DNA from: an uncultured delta proteobacterium
GTDB lineage: Bacteria > Desulfobacterota > WTBG01 > CAIYCZ01
Length of the DNA: 5,495 bases
Direction: 5' to 3'
Assembly: GCA_903924805.1 (NCBI GenBank)
Contig: CAIYCZ010000455.1
Span: forward strand, 1-5,495
The notes below the pieces were generated by a model, which was not told the DNA's origin, searched no databases, and was given only the letters and a program-made list of their open reading frames with translations. Both the position numbers and the translations under genes were made by a program. Below, one piece after another: positions 1-5,495 of this stretch; position 1 is the first letter of the stretch, and each line of letters starts with the position of its first letter.

Positions 1-351
1 ACTGGAAGGTACATAAAAGTCTGACTCTTCAGGAGAGTCCACCACATTCACCAGTACCCTCTCCTTATGCGCCAGCCTCGCTACTTCGCTGTTTATATCT
101 TTATCATCCGTTGCTGCAATAACCAGAAAACTTCCCTGTATGTCATTGCCGGTAACAGTGCGGTTGTGGATAGATATTAAACTCTTATCAGCTAATTCCC
201 TGATGGTGTCTGTTACTTCAGGTGCTACCACCGTGACCTGTGCGCCGGCAGCAAGAAGCGTTTTTATCTTTCTTGCAGCGACCTCCCCGCCGCCAACAAC
301 CAGGCACGGACGATCAGCCAGCTTCAAACAGACACTATAAAGACCGGGCAT
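1..351 (-). CDS. Precorrin-2 dehydrogenase, Met8/CysG N-terminal family (partial, C-terminus beyond the window)
   Basis: The visible 117 codons encode the NAD-binding half of a siroheme-synthase-type enzyme, which oxidises precorrin-2 to sirohydrochlorin with NAD+ in the cytoplasm; some members also chelate iron or cobalt. The sequence shows a Rossmann glycine motif GGGEVAARK at residues 20-28, the strand VTVVAP at 39-44, AATDD at 79-83, and the signature NVVDSPEESDFYVPS at 102-116. Asp105 matches the conserved aspartate that is proposed to be catalytic in Met8p and CysG. The ATG at 351 is the only plausible start: an in-frame TGA lies upstream with no other start codon between, and the N-terminus has the usual family length. 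No clear Shine-Dalgarno sequence precedes it. It follows hemL on the same strand after a 102-nt spacer. The frame is open to the left edge, so I cannot tell whether it is a stand-alone enzyme (about 200 aa) or a CysG-like fusion. The family assignment is firm; chelatase activity is unknown. Confidence 0.93.
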   Translation of the reverse strand, partial: MPGLYSVCLKLADRPCLVVGGGEVAARKIKTLLAAGAQVTVVAPEVTDTIRELADKSLISIHNRTVTGNDIQGSFLVIAATDDKDINSEVARLAHKERVLVNVVDSPEESDFYVPSS

Positions 352-390
352 TGCTAAAATTGAACGCGAAGTAATTATTATTTGAATTCA

Positions 391-442
391 GCAGTCAGAA
401 TTTAAGAATACCCGGTATTCCCGATATTTTCATTCTGACTGC
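391..442. repeat. Perfect 11-bp inverted repeat with nested palindrome in the hemL-met8 spacer
   Basis: GCAGTCAGAAT at 391-401 is the exact reverse complement of ATTCTGACTGC at 432-442. The 30-nt loop contains a second inverted repeat, GAATACC at 406-412 and GGTATTC at 414-420. As RNA this could form an outer stem capped by an internal loop and a smaller hairpin, although the inner stem must open a base pair or two to make a loop. Neither strand has a run of T directly after the outer stem, so it is not a standard intrinsic terminator for hemL. It could be an mRNA processing or stabilising structure, an attenuator before the downstream gene, or a copy of a small dispersed palindromic element. 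The repeat itself is seen directly; its role is unknown. Confidence 0.8.
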
Positions 443-453
443 CGGCCCCACAA

Positions 454-1740
454 TTAATTGCGCATTTTTGCAAATACTCTCCCCGCCGCTTCTATGGTCA
501 TGGTAATGTCATTTTTTGTGTGCGCCAGAGAAATAAATGCAGTCTCAAACGGTGAGGGCGGAAGATAAACTCCCTCTTTCAGCATCCCGTTAAAGAACCG
601 TTTGAATGCCTCAAAGTCACAGTTTTTTACTTCTTCGTAACATGACGGGGGCGTTTCGCAGAAAAATATGGTAAACAGGGAACCGCACTGCTCAACCCTC
701 ACGGGTATTGTGCTCCGGTCAGCTGCGCTGCGGATACCTTCGCACAAAAGCTTCCCCATTCTGTCAAGGCGTCCATATCCGTGACTGCCTTTCAATGTCT
801 TCAGTGTTGCAATACCTGCTGCAACGGCAACCGGATTACCCGATAGCGTCCCTGCCTGATACATACCTCCCAGGGGAGCAACCTGCTCCATAATTTCTCT
901 CCTGCCGCCATATGCTCCAATGGGAAGTCCGCCGCCAATAATTTTCCCCAGGCAGGTTATGTCAGGCGCAATATTAAAGAGTGTCTGCGCACCTCCCCAG
1001 GCAACCCTGAATCCGCTGATAACTTCGTCAAAAATGAGAAGGCTTCCATAATTTCTTGTTATCCTGCGAAGACCCTTGAGAAATCCGTCCTGCGGGTATA
1101 CGACACCCATATTGCCCGGTATTGGTTCGACAATCACTGCTGCGATTTCCTCGCCGCGCTCTGAAAATAATTTCGTGCATGCCTGCAGGTCATTAAAAGG
1201 CAGAACTATTGTTTCGCCCAGACAGCTTTCCGGAATTCCGCTGCTTGCCGGAATGGTGAGAGTGGCTGCTCCGGATCCTGCTGCTACAAGAAGCCCGTCC
1301 GCATGGCCATGATAGCAGCCGGAGAACTTTACAATTTTGCTGCGGTTAGTAAAGGCACGCGCCATGCGAATAGCGCTCATGCACGCTTCGGTCCCGGAAT
1401 TGACCAGCCTGACCATATCAATTGATGGAAACGCGCTGATAATGAGCTGAGCCATCTCCAGTTCCATCTCCGTGGGCGCACCAAAGCTGCTGCCGTTTTT
1501 AGCCGCATGCTGAATGGCTTTAACGACCGCAGGATGTGCATGGCCGAGAATAAGCGGTCCCCATGAGCATACATAATCTACATAGGTATTCCCATCAACA
1601 TCTTCAATACGGGAGCCTTTGCCGCGGCGGATAAAAAGAGGGTTCCCGCCAACAGCCTTAAAAGCCCGCACCGGGCTGTTGACTCCTCCGGGAATAATCT
1701 TCTGCGCTTTCTGAAATAATTTCTTTGAACGAGTCAGCAT
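454..1740 (-). CDS. hemL: Glutamate-1-semialdehyde 2,1-aminomutase
   Basis: This is a complete 428-aa enzyme, close to the 426 aa of the E. coli protein. It converts glutamate-1-semialdehyde to 5-aminolevulinate, the last step of the C5 pathway from glutamyl-tRNA, using pyridoxal or pyridoxamine phosphate. It is a cytoplasmic class-III aminotransferase fold. The N-terminus has the family signature IIPGGVNSPVRAF (15-27). Other conserved blocks are LVNSGTEA (112-119), YHGHAD (143-148), FDEVISGFR (237-245, with Asp238 expected to contact the cofactor ring nitrogen), LGKIIGGGLPIGAYGGR (264-280, Lys266 forming the Schiff base) and GTLSGNP (297-303). These motifs separate it from other class-III aminotransferases. 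The ATG at 1740 begins the family-typical MLTRSKKLF sequence and has an AAGGA ribosome binding site 9 nt upstream. It lies 87 nt downstream of cbiP on the same strand and 102 nt before the precorrin-2 dehydrogenase, so the locus joins general tetrapyrrole supply to cobalamin synthesis. No key residue is missing. Confidence 0.98.
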   Translation of the reverse strand: MLTRSKKLFQKAQKIIPGGVNSPVRAFKAVGGNPLFIRRGKGSRIEDVDGNTYVDYVCSWGPLILGHAHPAVVKAIQHAAKNGSSFGAPTEMELEMAQLIISAFPSIDMVRLVNSGTEACMSAIRMARAFTNRSKIVKFSGCYHGHADGLLVAAGSGAATLTIPASSGIPESCLGETIVLPFNDLQACTKLFSERGEEIAAVIVEPIPGNMGVVYPQDGFLKGLRRITRNYGSLLIFDEVISGFRVAWGGAQTLFNIAPDITCLGKIIGGGLPIGAYGGRREIMEQVAPLGGMYQAGTLSGNPVAVAAGIATLKTLKGSHGYGRLDRMGKLLCEGIRSAADRSTIPVRVEQCGSLFTIFFCETPPSCYEEVKNCDFEAFKRFFNGMLKEGVYLPPSPFETAFISLAHTKNDITMTIEAAGRVFAKMRN

Positions 1741-1749
1741 GGGGGTCTG

Positions 1750-1754
1750 TCCTT
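1750..1754 (-). promoter_or_regulatory. Ribosome binding site of hemL
   Basis: On the minus strand AAGGA stands 9 nt before the ATG of hemL. It is the best Shine-Dalgarno match in front of the three genes that follow a spacer (cbiP, hemL and the precorrin-2 dehydrogenase) and supports the chosen start. The rest of the 87-nt cbiP-hemL spacer shows only short, weak pairings and no convincing terminator or promoter. Confidence 0.65.
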
Positions 1755-1827
1755 ACGTTGTGGTTATGAAAATCTTCCCTGTCGCCTGCACTGTTTGTGC
1801 TCACCCATTTTTTTGGGAGAAGACCCT

Positions 1828-3342
1828 TTATTTTATTCCCATCTTCTGTAAGATGTATGAAACATTAACATGCTGCTCAACGATATCAGCAAGCATGTCA
1901 TAATTCTTTTCTTTAAATGCTGCGTACGATAAATTATCACCCTGAGCTGACACGTGAGGGTTTGCTATCCACTGCATAAACATATCCCTGAATGCATCAT
2001 TTTCAAAAATGCCATGGAGATAGGTGCCCCAGACGTTTCCATCCGTACTTGCCACCTCATTCACTGTACCGGAGATTCCCTGAGCACTGTTTCTCCATAG
2101 AAAACAAGCCTCATGCTCTGCAATAACAGAGGTTCTTCCCATGTGTATCTCATATCCTTCTACGGGAACGCCGGCGTGCTGTCCCGGCAGATGAAACATG
2201 CCGGCTGTCCGGGATGTGATCTTGTCTTTTTCCATCACTGATGAAACGGGAAGAAGCCCCAGACCTTCTATCTCACCGCTACTGTGCTCCACACCATGCG
2301 GGTCTTTAATGACTTTTCCCAGCATCTGATAGCCGCCGCAAATACCGACAATTTTTCCCCCGCTGCTGTGGAAATCAAGCAGGGCCTGTGCCATATGGGT
2401 TTCGCGCAAAACCCTCAGGTCATAAAAAACATTTTTACTGCCGGGGAGCACCACGACATCATAGAGGTTCAGGCAGTACGCTGAGGTTATATAATCCACA
2501 TGAAATCGGGTATCTGCTTCCAGGGGATCAAAGTCAGTGTAGTTTGAGATGTGCGGCAACCGTATAACGCCTATGCGTGCCTGCGCCCCGTCTTTGCCGG
2601 CAGAAGAAGGCTTCTTTCTTCCTAATGCAACAGAGTCCTCGCCGGGAATGTACAGGTCATTAATGTGCGGTACAACGCCAAGCACCGGCTTACCAGTTCT
2701 CTGCTCAATAAAGTTCAAACCATCTTTCAGCAAGGCTGCATCGCCGCGAAATTTGTTTATGACAAATCCGATGAGGAGGTCTCTCTCCCGGGGTTCCAGC
2801 AGCTCTACCGTGCCGATGATGGAGGCAAACACTCCGCCCCGGTCAATATCCGCAACCAGCACCACCCGGGCACCTGCATATTCCGCCATGGTCATATTAA
2901 CCATATCATATTCTTTCAAGTTCATCTCTACCGGGCTGCCGGCACCTTCAAGCACCATGCAATCAAACCGTCCGGAGAGCCGGTCATAGCTTTCAGTAAT
3001 TTTTGGCCAGAGCAGTTTCTTGAGCGCATAGTACTCGGCAGCATCCATAGTGTCATGCACAATGCCGTGGACAATCACCTGGCTTCCCTTCTCTGAAGTC
3101 GGCTTGAGCAGTATGGGGTTCATATCCACATCCGGCTCAATGCCGGCAGCTTCCGCCTGAACCACCTGCGCCCTGCCCATCTCCTTCCCGTCCCTGGTAA
3201 CATAAGAATTTAAAGCCATGTTCTGCGCTTTAAATGGCGCAACACGAAATCCCTGCCGCTTTAAAATCCTGCAGAAAGCAGCAGTCATAATACTCTTGCC
3301 GCTTTCAGATGCCGTGCCGAGAAACATTACAGATTTTGCCAT
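1828..3342 (-). CDS. cbiP: Cobyric acid synthase (adenosylcobyrinate a,c-diamide amidase)
   Basis: This 504-aa protein (also named CobQ) amidates carboxylates b, d, e and g of adenosylcobyrinate a,c-diamide, using glutamine and ATP, to give adenosylcobyric acid. The N-terminal half is a dethiobiotin-synthetase-like ATPase: P-loop variant GTASESGKS (9-17), FKAQNMALNSYVT (37-49), LEGAGSPVEMNL (131-142), ADIDRGG (164-170) and INKFRGD (195-201). The C-terminal half is a class-I glutamine amidotransferase with the nucleophile elbow GICGGYQMLG (333-342, Cys335) and GTYLHGIFEN (439-448, His443 as the partner histidine). The length fits the family (roughly 490-510 aa). I chose the ATG at 3342 because it gives the family-typical N-terminus. 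An in-frame GTG at 3402 would add 20 residues encoded entirely by a repeat-like spacer, which is unlikely to be real protein. Neither start has a good Shine-Dalgarno sequence. The gene follows cobO after about 65 nt. CobB/CbiA is the nearest related family, but the length and the FKAQNMALNS block favour CbiP. Confidence 0.96.
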   Translation of the reverse strand: MAKSVMFLGTASESGKSIMTAAFCRILKRQGFRVAPFKAQNMALNSYVTRDGKEMGRAQVVQAEAAGIEPDVDMNPILLKPTSEKGSQVIVHGIVHDTMDAAEYYALKKLLWPKITESYDRLSGRFDCMVLEGAGSPVEMNLKEYDMVNMTMAEYAGARVVLVADIDRGGVFASIIGTVELLEPRERDLLIGFVINKFRGDAALLKDGLNFIEQRTGKPVLGVVPHINDLYIPGEDSVALGRKKPSSAGKDGAQARIGVIRLPHISNYTDFDPLEADTRFHVDYITSAYCLNLYDVVVLPGSKNVFYDLRVLRETHMAQALLDFHSSGGKIVGICGGYQMLGKVIKDPHGVEHSSGEIEGLGLLPVSSVMEKDKITSRTAGMFHLPGQHAGVPVEGYEIHMGRTSVIAEHEACFLWRNSAQGISGTVNEVASTDGNVWGTYLHGIFENDAFRDMFMQWIANPHVSAQGDNLSYAAFKEKNYDMLADIVEQHVNVSYILQKMGIK

Positions 3343-3346
3343 AGTC

Positions 3347-3403
3347 GTGTTTCGGGTTACGGGTTTTAAAACGCGCGACACGCACTGCGCAGCCCGCAAC
3401 ACG
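3347..3403. repeat. Degenerate heptanucleotide array and inverted repeat in the cobO-cbiP spacer
   Basis: Read on the minus strand from 3403 downwards, the spacer divides into 7-nt units CGTGTTG, CGGGCTG, CGCAGTG, CGTGTCG, CGCGTTT, TAAAACC, CGTAACC and CGAAACA, followed by CGACT. CG thus recurs at the same place in every unit but one. The outer parts are also inverted copies: plus-strand CGTGTTTCGGG (3346-3356) pairs with CCCGCAACACG (3393-3403) at 10 of 11 positions. Between them lie the exact palindromes GTTTTAAAAC (3363-3372) and CTGCGCAG (3385-3392). It fills almost the whole gap between the cobO stop codon and the cbiP ATG. It resembles the short tandem heptamer repeats known from intergenic regions of some bacteria; function unknown. 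Confidence 0.6.
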
Positions 3404-3407
3404 TCGG

Positions 3408-3926
3408 TTAATATTCAATTCCTTTTTGTGCTTTAATTCCTTTTTTAAAATGGTGTTTAACCTCGCGCATCTCGGTTACCAGGTCAGCACATTCCTGAAT
3501 ACGGGACGGCGCATTCCTCCCGGTTAGTATAATATGCAGGCCAGCGGGGCGATTTTCAAGAAACTCGATAACGTCATCTTCATCAAGCAGCCCGTAGTGG
3601 AGCGCATAGTTTATTTCGTCAAAAATGACCATACCGAATCTGCCTGACAGGGAAACCTCCCGGCATTTTTCCCAGGCTTGTGTTGCCAGAGCACGGTCTT
3701 CATCCAGAGACTCCTTTTCCCAGGTAAAGCCGCTCCCCATCCGGTGAATCTCAATCTCGGGAATTTTTTTTAAAGACTCAAGCTCACCGTAGTTCCAGCT
3801 TCCCTTTAAAAACTGGATGATGCACACCCTGATGCCTGATCCGGCAGCCCGCAGAGCGGCCCCCAAAGCAGCAGTAGTTTTTCCTTTTCCGTTTCCGGTA
3901 TTGACCATCACCAGTCCCTTTTTCAC
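3408..3926 (-). CDS. cobO: Corrinoid adenosyltransferase, CobA/CobO/BtuR type
   Basis: This 172-aa enzyme transfers the 5'-deoxyadenosyl group of ATP to the reduced cobalt of corrinoids, giving the adenosylated intermediates that CbiP needs. The P-loop GNGKGKTT is at residues 11-18, preceded by the strand KGLVMVNT. Other family blocks are IIQFLKG (36-42), GSGFTW (64-69), the Walker B-like FDEINYAL (102-109), LTGRNAP (134-140) and the C-terminal ADLVTEMREVKHHFKKGIKAQKGIEY segment starting near 147, which is diagnostic of the CobA class and distinguishes it from the unrelated PduO and EutT adenosyltransferases. It starts with GTG at 3926, which overlaps the cbiH stop codon as GTGA, with GAGG 9 nt upstream. 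An internal ATG at codon 7 would remove the first beta strand, so it is not preferred. The overlap implies translational coupling with cbiH. Its length is slightly below the roughly 190-200 aa of enterobacterial BtuR, which carries a longer N-terminus. Confidence 0.97.
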   Translation of the reverse strand: MKKGLVMVNTGNGKGKTTAALGAALRAAGSGIRVCIIQFLKGSWNYGELESLKKIPEIEIHRMGSGFTWEKESLDEDRALATQAWEKCREVSLSGRFGMVIFDEINYALHYGLLDEDDVIEFLENRPAGLHIILTGRNAPSRIQECADLVTEMREVKHHFKKGIKAQKGIEY

Positions 3927-4654
3927 AGCACGTAGCCTCGCGCAGTGATCATCCAGTTATCCTGAAAGGATGTGTCACCATTGCCAATGATTATCAGACT
4001 GAGCATGTCTATTTCATTGTCCAGCAGGTCCTGCAGCGAAGTCCGTATGACTTCCTGCCCCGGCCGGGAAATATTGCGGACAATCGCGCACGGTGTTGCC
4101 GCGTCCCGGTAGTGAAGAAACAGGTCAACAGCCTTCCCGATCTGGGCTGTTCTCGTGCGGCTTTTGGGGTTATACAGGCACGTTACAAAATCTGCCGAAG
4201 CTGCAGCCCTGAGCCGCTGCTCAATCTTTTCCCAGGGGGTTAACAGATCGCTTAGAGAAATGACTGCAAAATCGTGCATGAGGGGTGCGCCCAGCACTGC
4301 TGCAGCAGCAACAAACGCCGGGACCCCGGGGATAACTTCAATTGCTATGTCGCGGGTCAGCGGATCTCTTTGCGCCAGCTCAAGCAGCAGCCCTGCCATA
4401 CCATAGACTCCTGCATCTCCCCCTGAAACAAGCGCAACTTTTTTGCCCCGGGAAGCTTCTGCAAGTGCTCTCCTGCATCTCTCTTCTTCCCGGTTCATCC
4501 CGGTTGCGATAATATCTTTTCCCGCAAGCAGCGGCAAAATCAGATCAATGTAGGTTTTATACCCGGCTATGGTATCACACCGGTGCAGCACATCCCGGGC
4601 ACGTATTGTCATCTCATCAATATGACCGGGGCCAATACCCACTATAAAAATCAT
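3923..4654 (-). CDS. cbiH: Cobalt-factor III / precorrin-3B C17-methyltransferase
   Basis: From the ATG at 4654 this is a 243-aa protein, close to the 241 aa of Salmonella CbiH. It methylates C17 of the corrin precursor with S-adenosylmethionine and drives ring contraction, in the cytoplasm. The tetrapyrrole-methylase fold is clear: VGIGPG (5-10), the subfamily marker GYKTYIDLI (31-39), TGMNREEERC (51-60), SGGDAGVYGMAG (77-88, binding the methyl donor), VIPGVPAFVAAAAVLGAPL (107-125), LYNPKSRTR (160-168) and IIIGNGDT (221-228). GYKTY and the REEERC block single out CobJ/CbiH among cobalamin methylases. CbiG next to it points to the anaerobic substrate, cobalt-factor III, rather than precorrin-3B. 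Upstream in-frame starts at 4678 and 4729 exist, but they add residues unlike the family and overlap cbiG; the 4654 start lies 10 nt after the cbiG stop. The 3' end overlaps cobO by 4 nt. Confidence 0.95.
   Translation of the reverse strand: MIFIVGIGPGHIDEMTIRARDVLHRCDTIAGYKTYIDLILPLLAGKDIIATGMNREEERCRRALAEASRGKKVALVSGGDAGVYGMAGLLLELAQRDPLTRDIAIEVIPGVPAFVAAAAVLGAPLMHDFAVISLSDLLTPWEKIEQRLRAAASADFVTCLYNPKSRTRTAQIGKAVDLFLHYRDAATPCAIVRNISRPGQEVIRTSLQDLLDNEIDMLSLIIIGNGDTSFQDNWMITARGYVL
3936..3939 (-). promoter_or_regulatory. Ribosome binding site of cobO inside the cbiH 3' end
   Basis: GAGG on the minus strand lies 9 nt before the GTG start of cobO, within the last codons of cbiH. It supports the GTG at 3926 over the internal ATG six codons later and fits re-initiation by ribosomes ending cbiH. 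Confidence 0.5.
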
Positions 4655-4664
4655 GCCAGTGCTG

Positions 4665-5495
4665 CTATTCACGCGCATCTTCTCTGCTCTCTCTGATAAG
4701 CACAGCAAACGACATCCGGGCAAGGGCAAGTGTGATATTTTTCATCTTTACCTTATTCAGTATAAGCTCCCCTCTCTGAGAGCCGAGTATGGCAGCAGGC
4801 TCAGCAACTCCCTGCACGCCAAGTACCCGTCTGGCAACCCGTGATTCCTTTGATGGAACAGGTACGCTGTTGAGCTCTGCGGGAGCAAAGAAGCGCAGTG
4901 GAATTCCCTGTTCCTGCGCAAAGGCAATAAGCCCCTTCTCATCCTTTTTTACCGCAATCGTACACATCAGTCGAATTGCTGAAAGCGGAAGACCCCTATT
5001 TTTTAAAACCGTTCCGAGGGACTCTCTGATTTCCCGCGCCGACACTCCTTTATTGCATCCGATGCCAACCACGATATCCTTTGGATGGGCAAACAGAAAC
5101 CGTTCATGCACCACACACCGGGAGGGCGTTTCATGGGAAAACACAACACCTGCGCTGCAGCCTGATGCACAAAGCTCATCAACTGAAGTATAAAAAGACA
5201 GATTGTCATGTTCCTCCATGCCCGGTAACGCGCGAAGCTCTGCAGGATAAAACCCGGTTGGTCTGCCGCCAATCATATTCGTCTGAACTTTCTGCAGAGT
5301 CTTTTTTGAAAATCCATCACTGCCCAGCCGTTTTATAAGCAGATCAAGCGCAGGAAATCCCCTTACATCGCTTGCCGTCGTAATCACGCAAATACCGTTC
5401 AATAGTTTTGCCAGTTTCCGCGCAAGCTCGTTTGCTCCGCCCCAGTGGCCGGACAAAAGGCTTATGACATGTTTTCCCCGGTCATCTATTACCAC
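4665..5495 (-). CDS. cbiG: Cobalt-precorrin-5A hydrolase (partial, N-terminus beyond the window)
   Basis: The 276 residues visible are the C-terminal three quarters or so of CbiG, which opens the delta-lactone of cobalt-precorrin-5A and releases acetaldehyde in the anaerobic cobalamin pathway. The frame runs off the right edge; the first codon in view is an internal GTG (valine), not a start. Numbering from it, the central part of the family carries SLLSGHWGGANELARKLA (12-29) and ITTASDVRG (38-46), then a less conserved linker region (about 62-130), then the C-terminal domain with VGIGCNKG (143-150), the block LGVQGVAEPAAILGS (225-239) and NKVKMKNITLALAR (247-260). This order matches CbiG rather than its CobE-only relatives, which have just the C-terminal domain. 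It ends in TAG 10 nt before the cbiH start. Full-length CbiG is usually about 350 aa, so roughly 70-80 residues are missing. The catalytic residues are not well enough established for me to assign. Confidence 0.94.
   Translation of the reverse strand: MVIDDRGKHVISLLSGHWGGANELARKLAKLLNGICVITTASDVRGFPALDLLIKRLGSDGFSKKTLQKVQTNMIGGRPTGFYPAELRALPGMEEHDNLSFYTSVDELCASGCSAGVVFSHETPSRCVVHERFLFAHPKDIVVGIGCNKGVSAREIRESLGTVLKNRGLPLSAIRLMCTIAVKKDEKGLIAFAQEQGIPLRFFAPAELNSVPVPSKESRVARRVLGVQGVAEPAAILGSQRGELILNKVKMKNITLALARMSFAVLIRESREDARE

Noticed and set aside
140..340. Plus-strand open frame of 66 codons at the left edge
   Set aside because: The opposite strand encodes the Rossmann motif and most of the NAD-binding domain of precorrin-2 dehydrogenase, which fully explains the region.
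352..400. Possible promoter for met8 in the AT-rich stretch before its start
   Set aside because: CTGACT about 17 nt before AATAAT/ATTACT-like sequence is only a loose -35/-10 match, and AT-rich spacers give such matches readily.
1800..1827. Possible terminator after cbiP: CCCA / TGGG around a T-run
   Set aside because: The stem is only 4 bp, the T-run lies in the loop rather than after the stem, and on the transcribed minus strand it reads as A, so it cannot act as an intrinsic terminator for cbiP.
1741..1827. GGGTCT (1743-1748) and AGACCC (1821-1826) at opposite ends of the cbiP-hemL spacer
   Set aside because: Six matching bases 72 nt apart are easily due to chance, and no further pairing extends the arms.
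2549..3096. Two overlapping plus-strand open frames of 143-146 codons
   Set aside because: They lie antisense to strongly conserved CbiP motifs (ATPase half), overlap each other in different frames, and their translations resemble no protein family I know.
4789..5193. Plus-strand open frame of 134 codons opposite cbiG
   Set aside because: It is antisense to the conserved C-terminal half of CbiG, and its serine- and arginine-rich translation is typical of a shadow frame.
1741..5495. Cobalamin riboswitch
   Set aside because: No spacer in view is long enough (all are 102 nt or less), and I see no B12-box-like conserved segment; if one exists it would be upstream of the cluster, beyond the right edge.

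Overview
The window is a compact block of tetrapyrrole and cobalamin (vitamin B12) biosynthesis genes, all read on the minus strand. From upstream (right edge) to downstream (left edge) the order is cbiG (5' end cut off), cbiH/cobJ, cobO (btuR/cobA type), cbiP/cobQ, hemL, and a precorrin-2 dehydrogenase of the Met8/CysG-N family (3' end cut off). The first three genes are tightly packed: 10 nt between cbiG and cbiH, and a 4-nt GTGA overlap between cbiH and cobO. Three short spacers of about 65, 87 and 102 nt separate the remaining genes. No gene of the plus strand is convincing; every longer plus-strand frame lies antisense inside a well-conserved minus-strand gene.

The genes form a coherent pathway. 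HemL makes 5-aminolevulinate by the C5 route, the precursor of uroporphyrinogen III. The Met8-like protein oxidises precorrin-2 to sirohydrochlorin, the branch point for siroheme, cobalamin and, in some organisms, heme or heme d1. CbiG and CbiH carry out ring contraction and lactone opening at the cobalt-factor III/cobalt-precorrin level, CobO adenosylates the corrinoid cobalt, and CbiP amidates adenosylcobyrate precursors to adenosylcobyric acid. The presence of CbiG indicates the oxygen-independent (early cobalt insertion) route, so the host is probably an anaerobe or descended from one. Base composition looks near 50% GC. HemL (C5 route) argues against an alphaproteobacterium. The combination would suit an anaerobic group such as Desulfobacterota or Nitrospirota, but the window holds no decisive taxonomic marker.

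The parts not explained by the genes are in two spacers. The cobO-cbiP spacer (about 3347-3403) is a degenerate 7-nt periodic array in which a CG dinucleotide recurs every seven bases, arranged as an inverted repeat around a GTTTTAAAAC palindrome. The hemL-met8 spacer holds a perfect 11-bp inverted repeat (391-401 and 432-442) with a smaller palindrome nested in its loop, and has no U-tract of a classical terminator. I see no CRISPR array, transposase, tRNA, rRNA or recognisable riboswitch, and no evidence for a wholly new multi-gene system.
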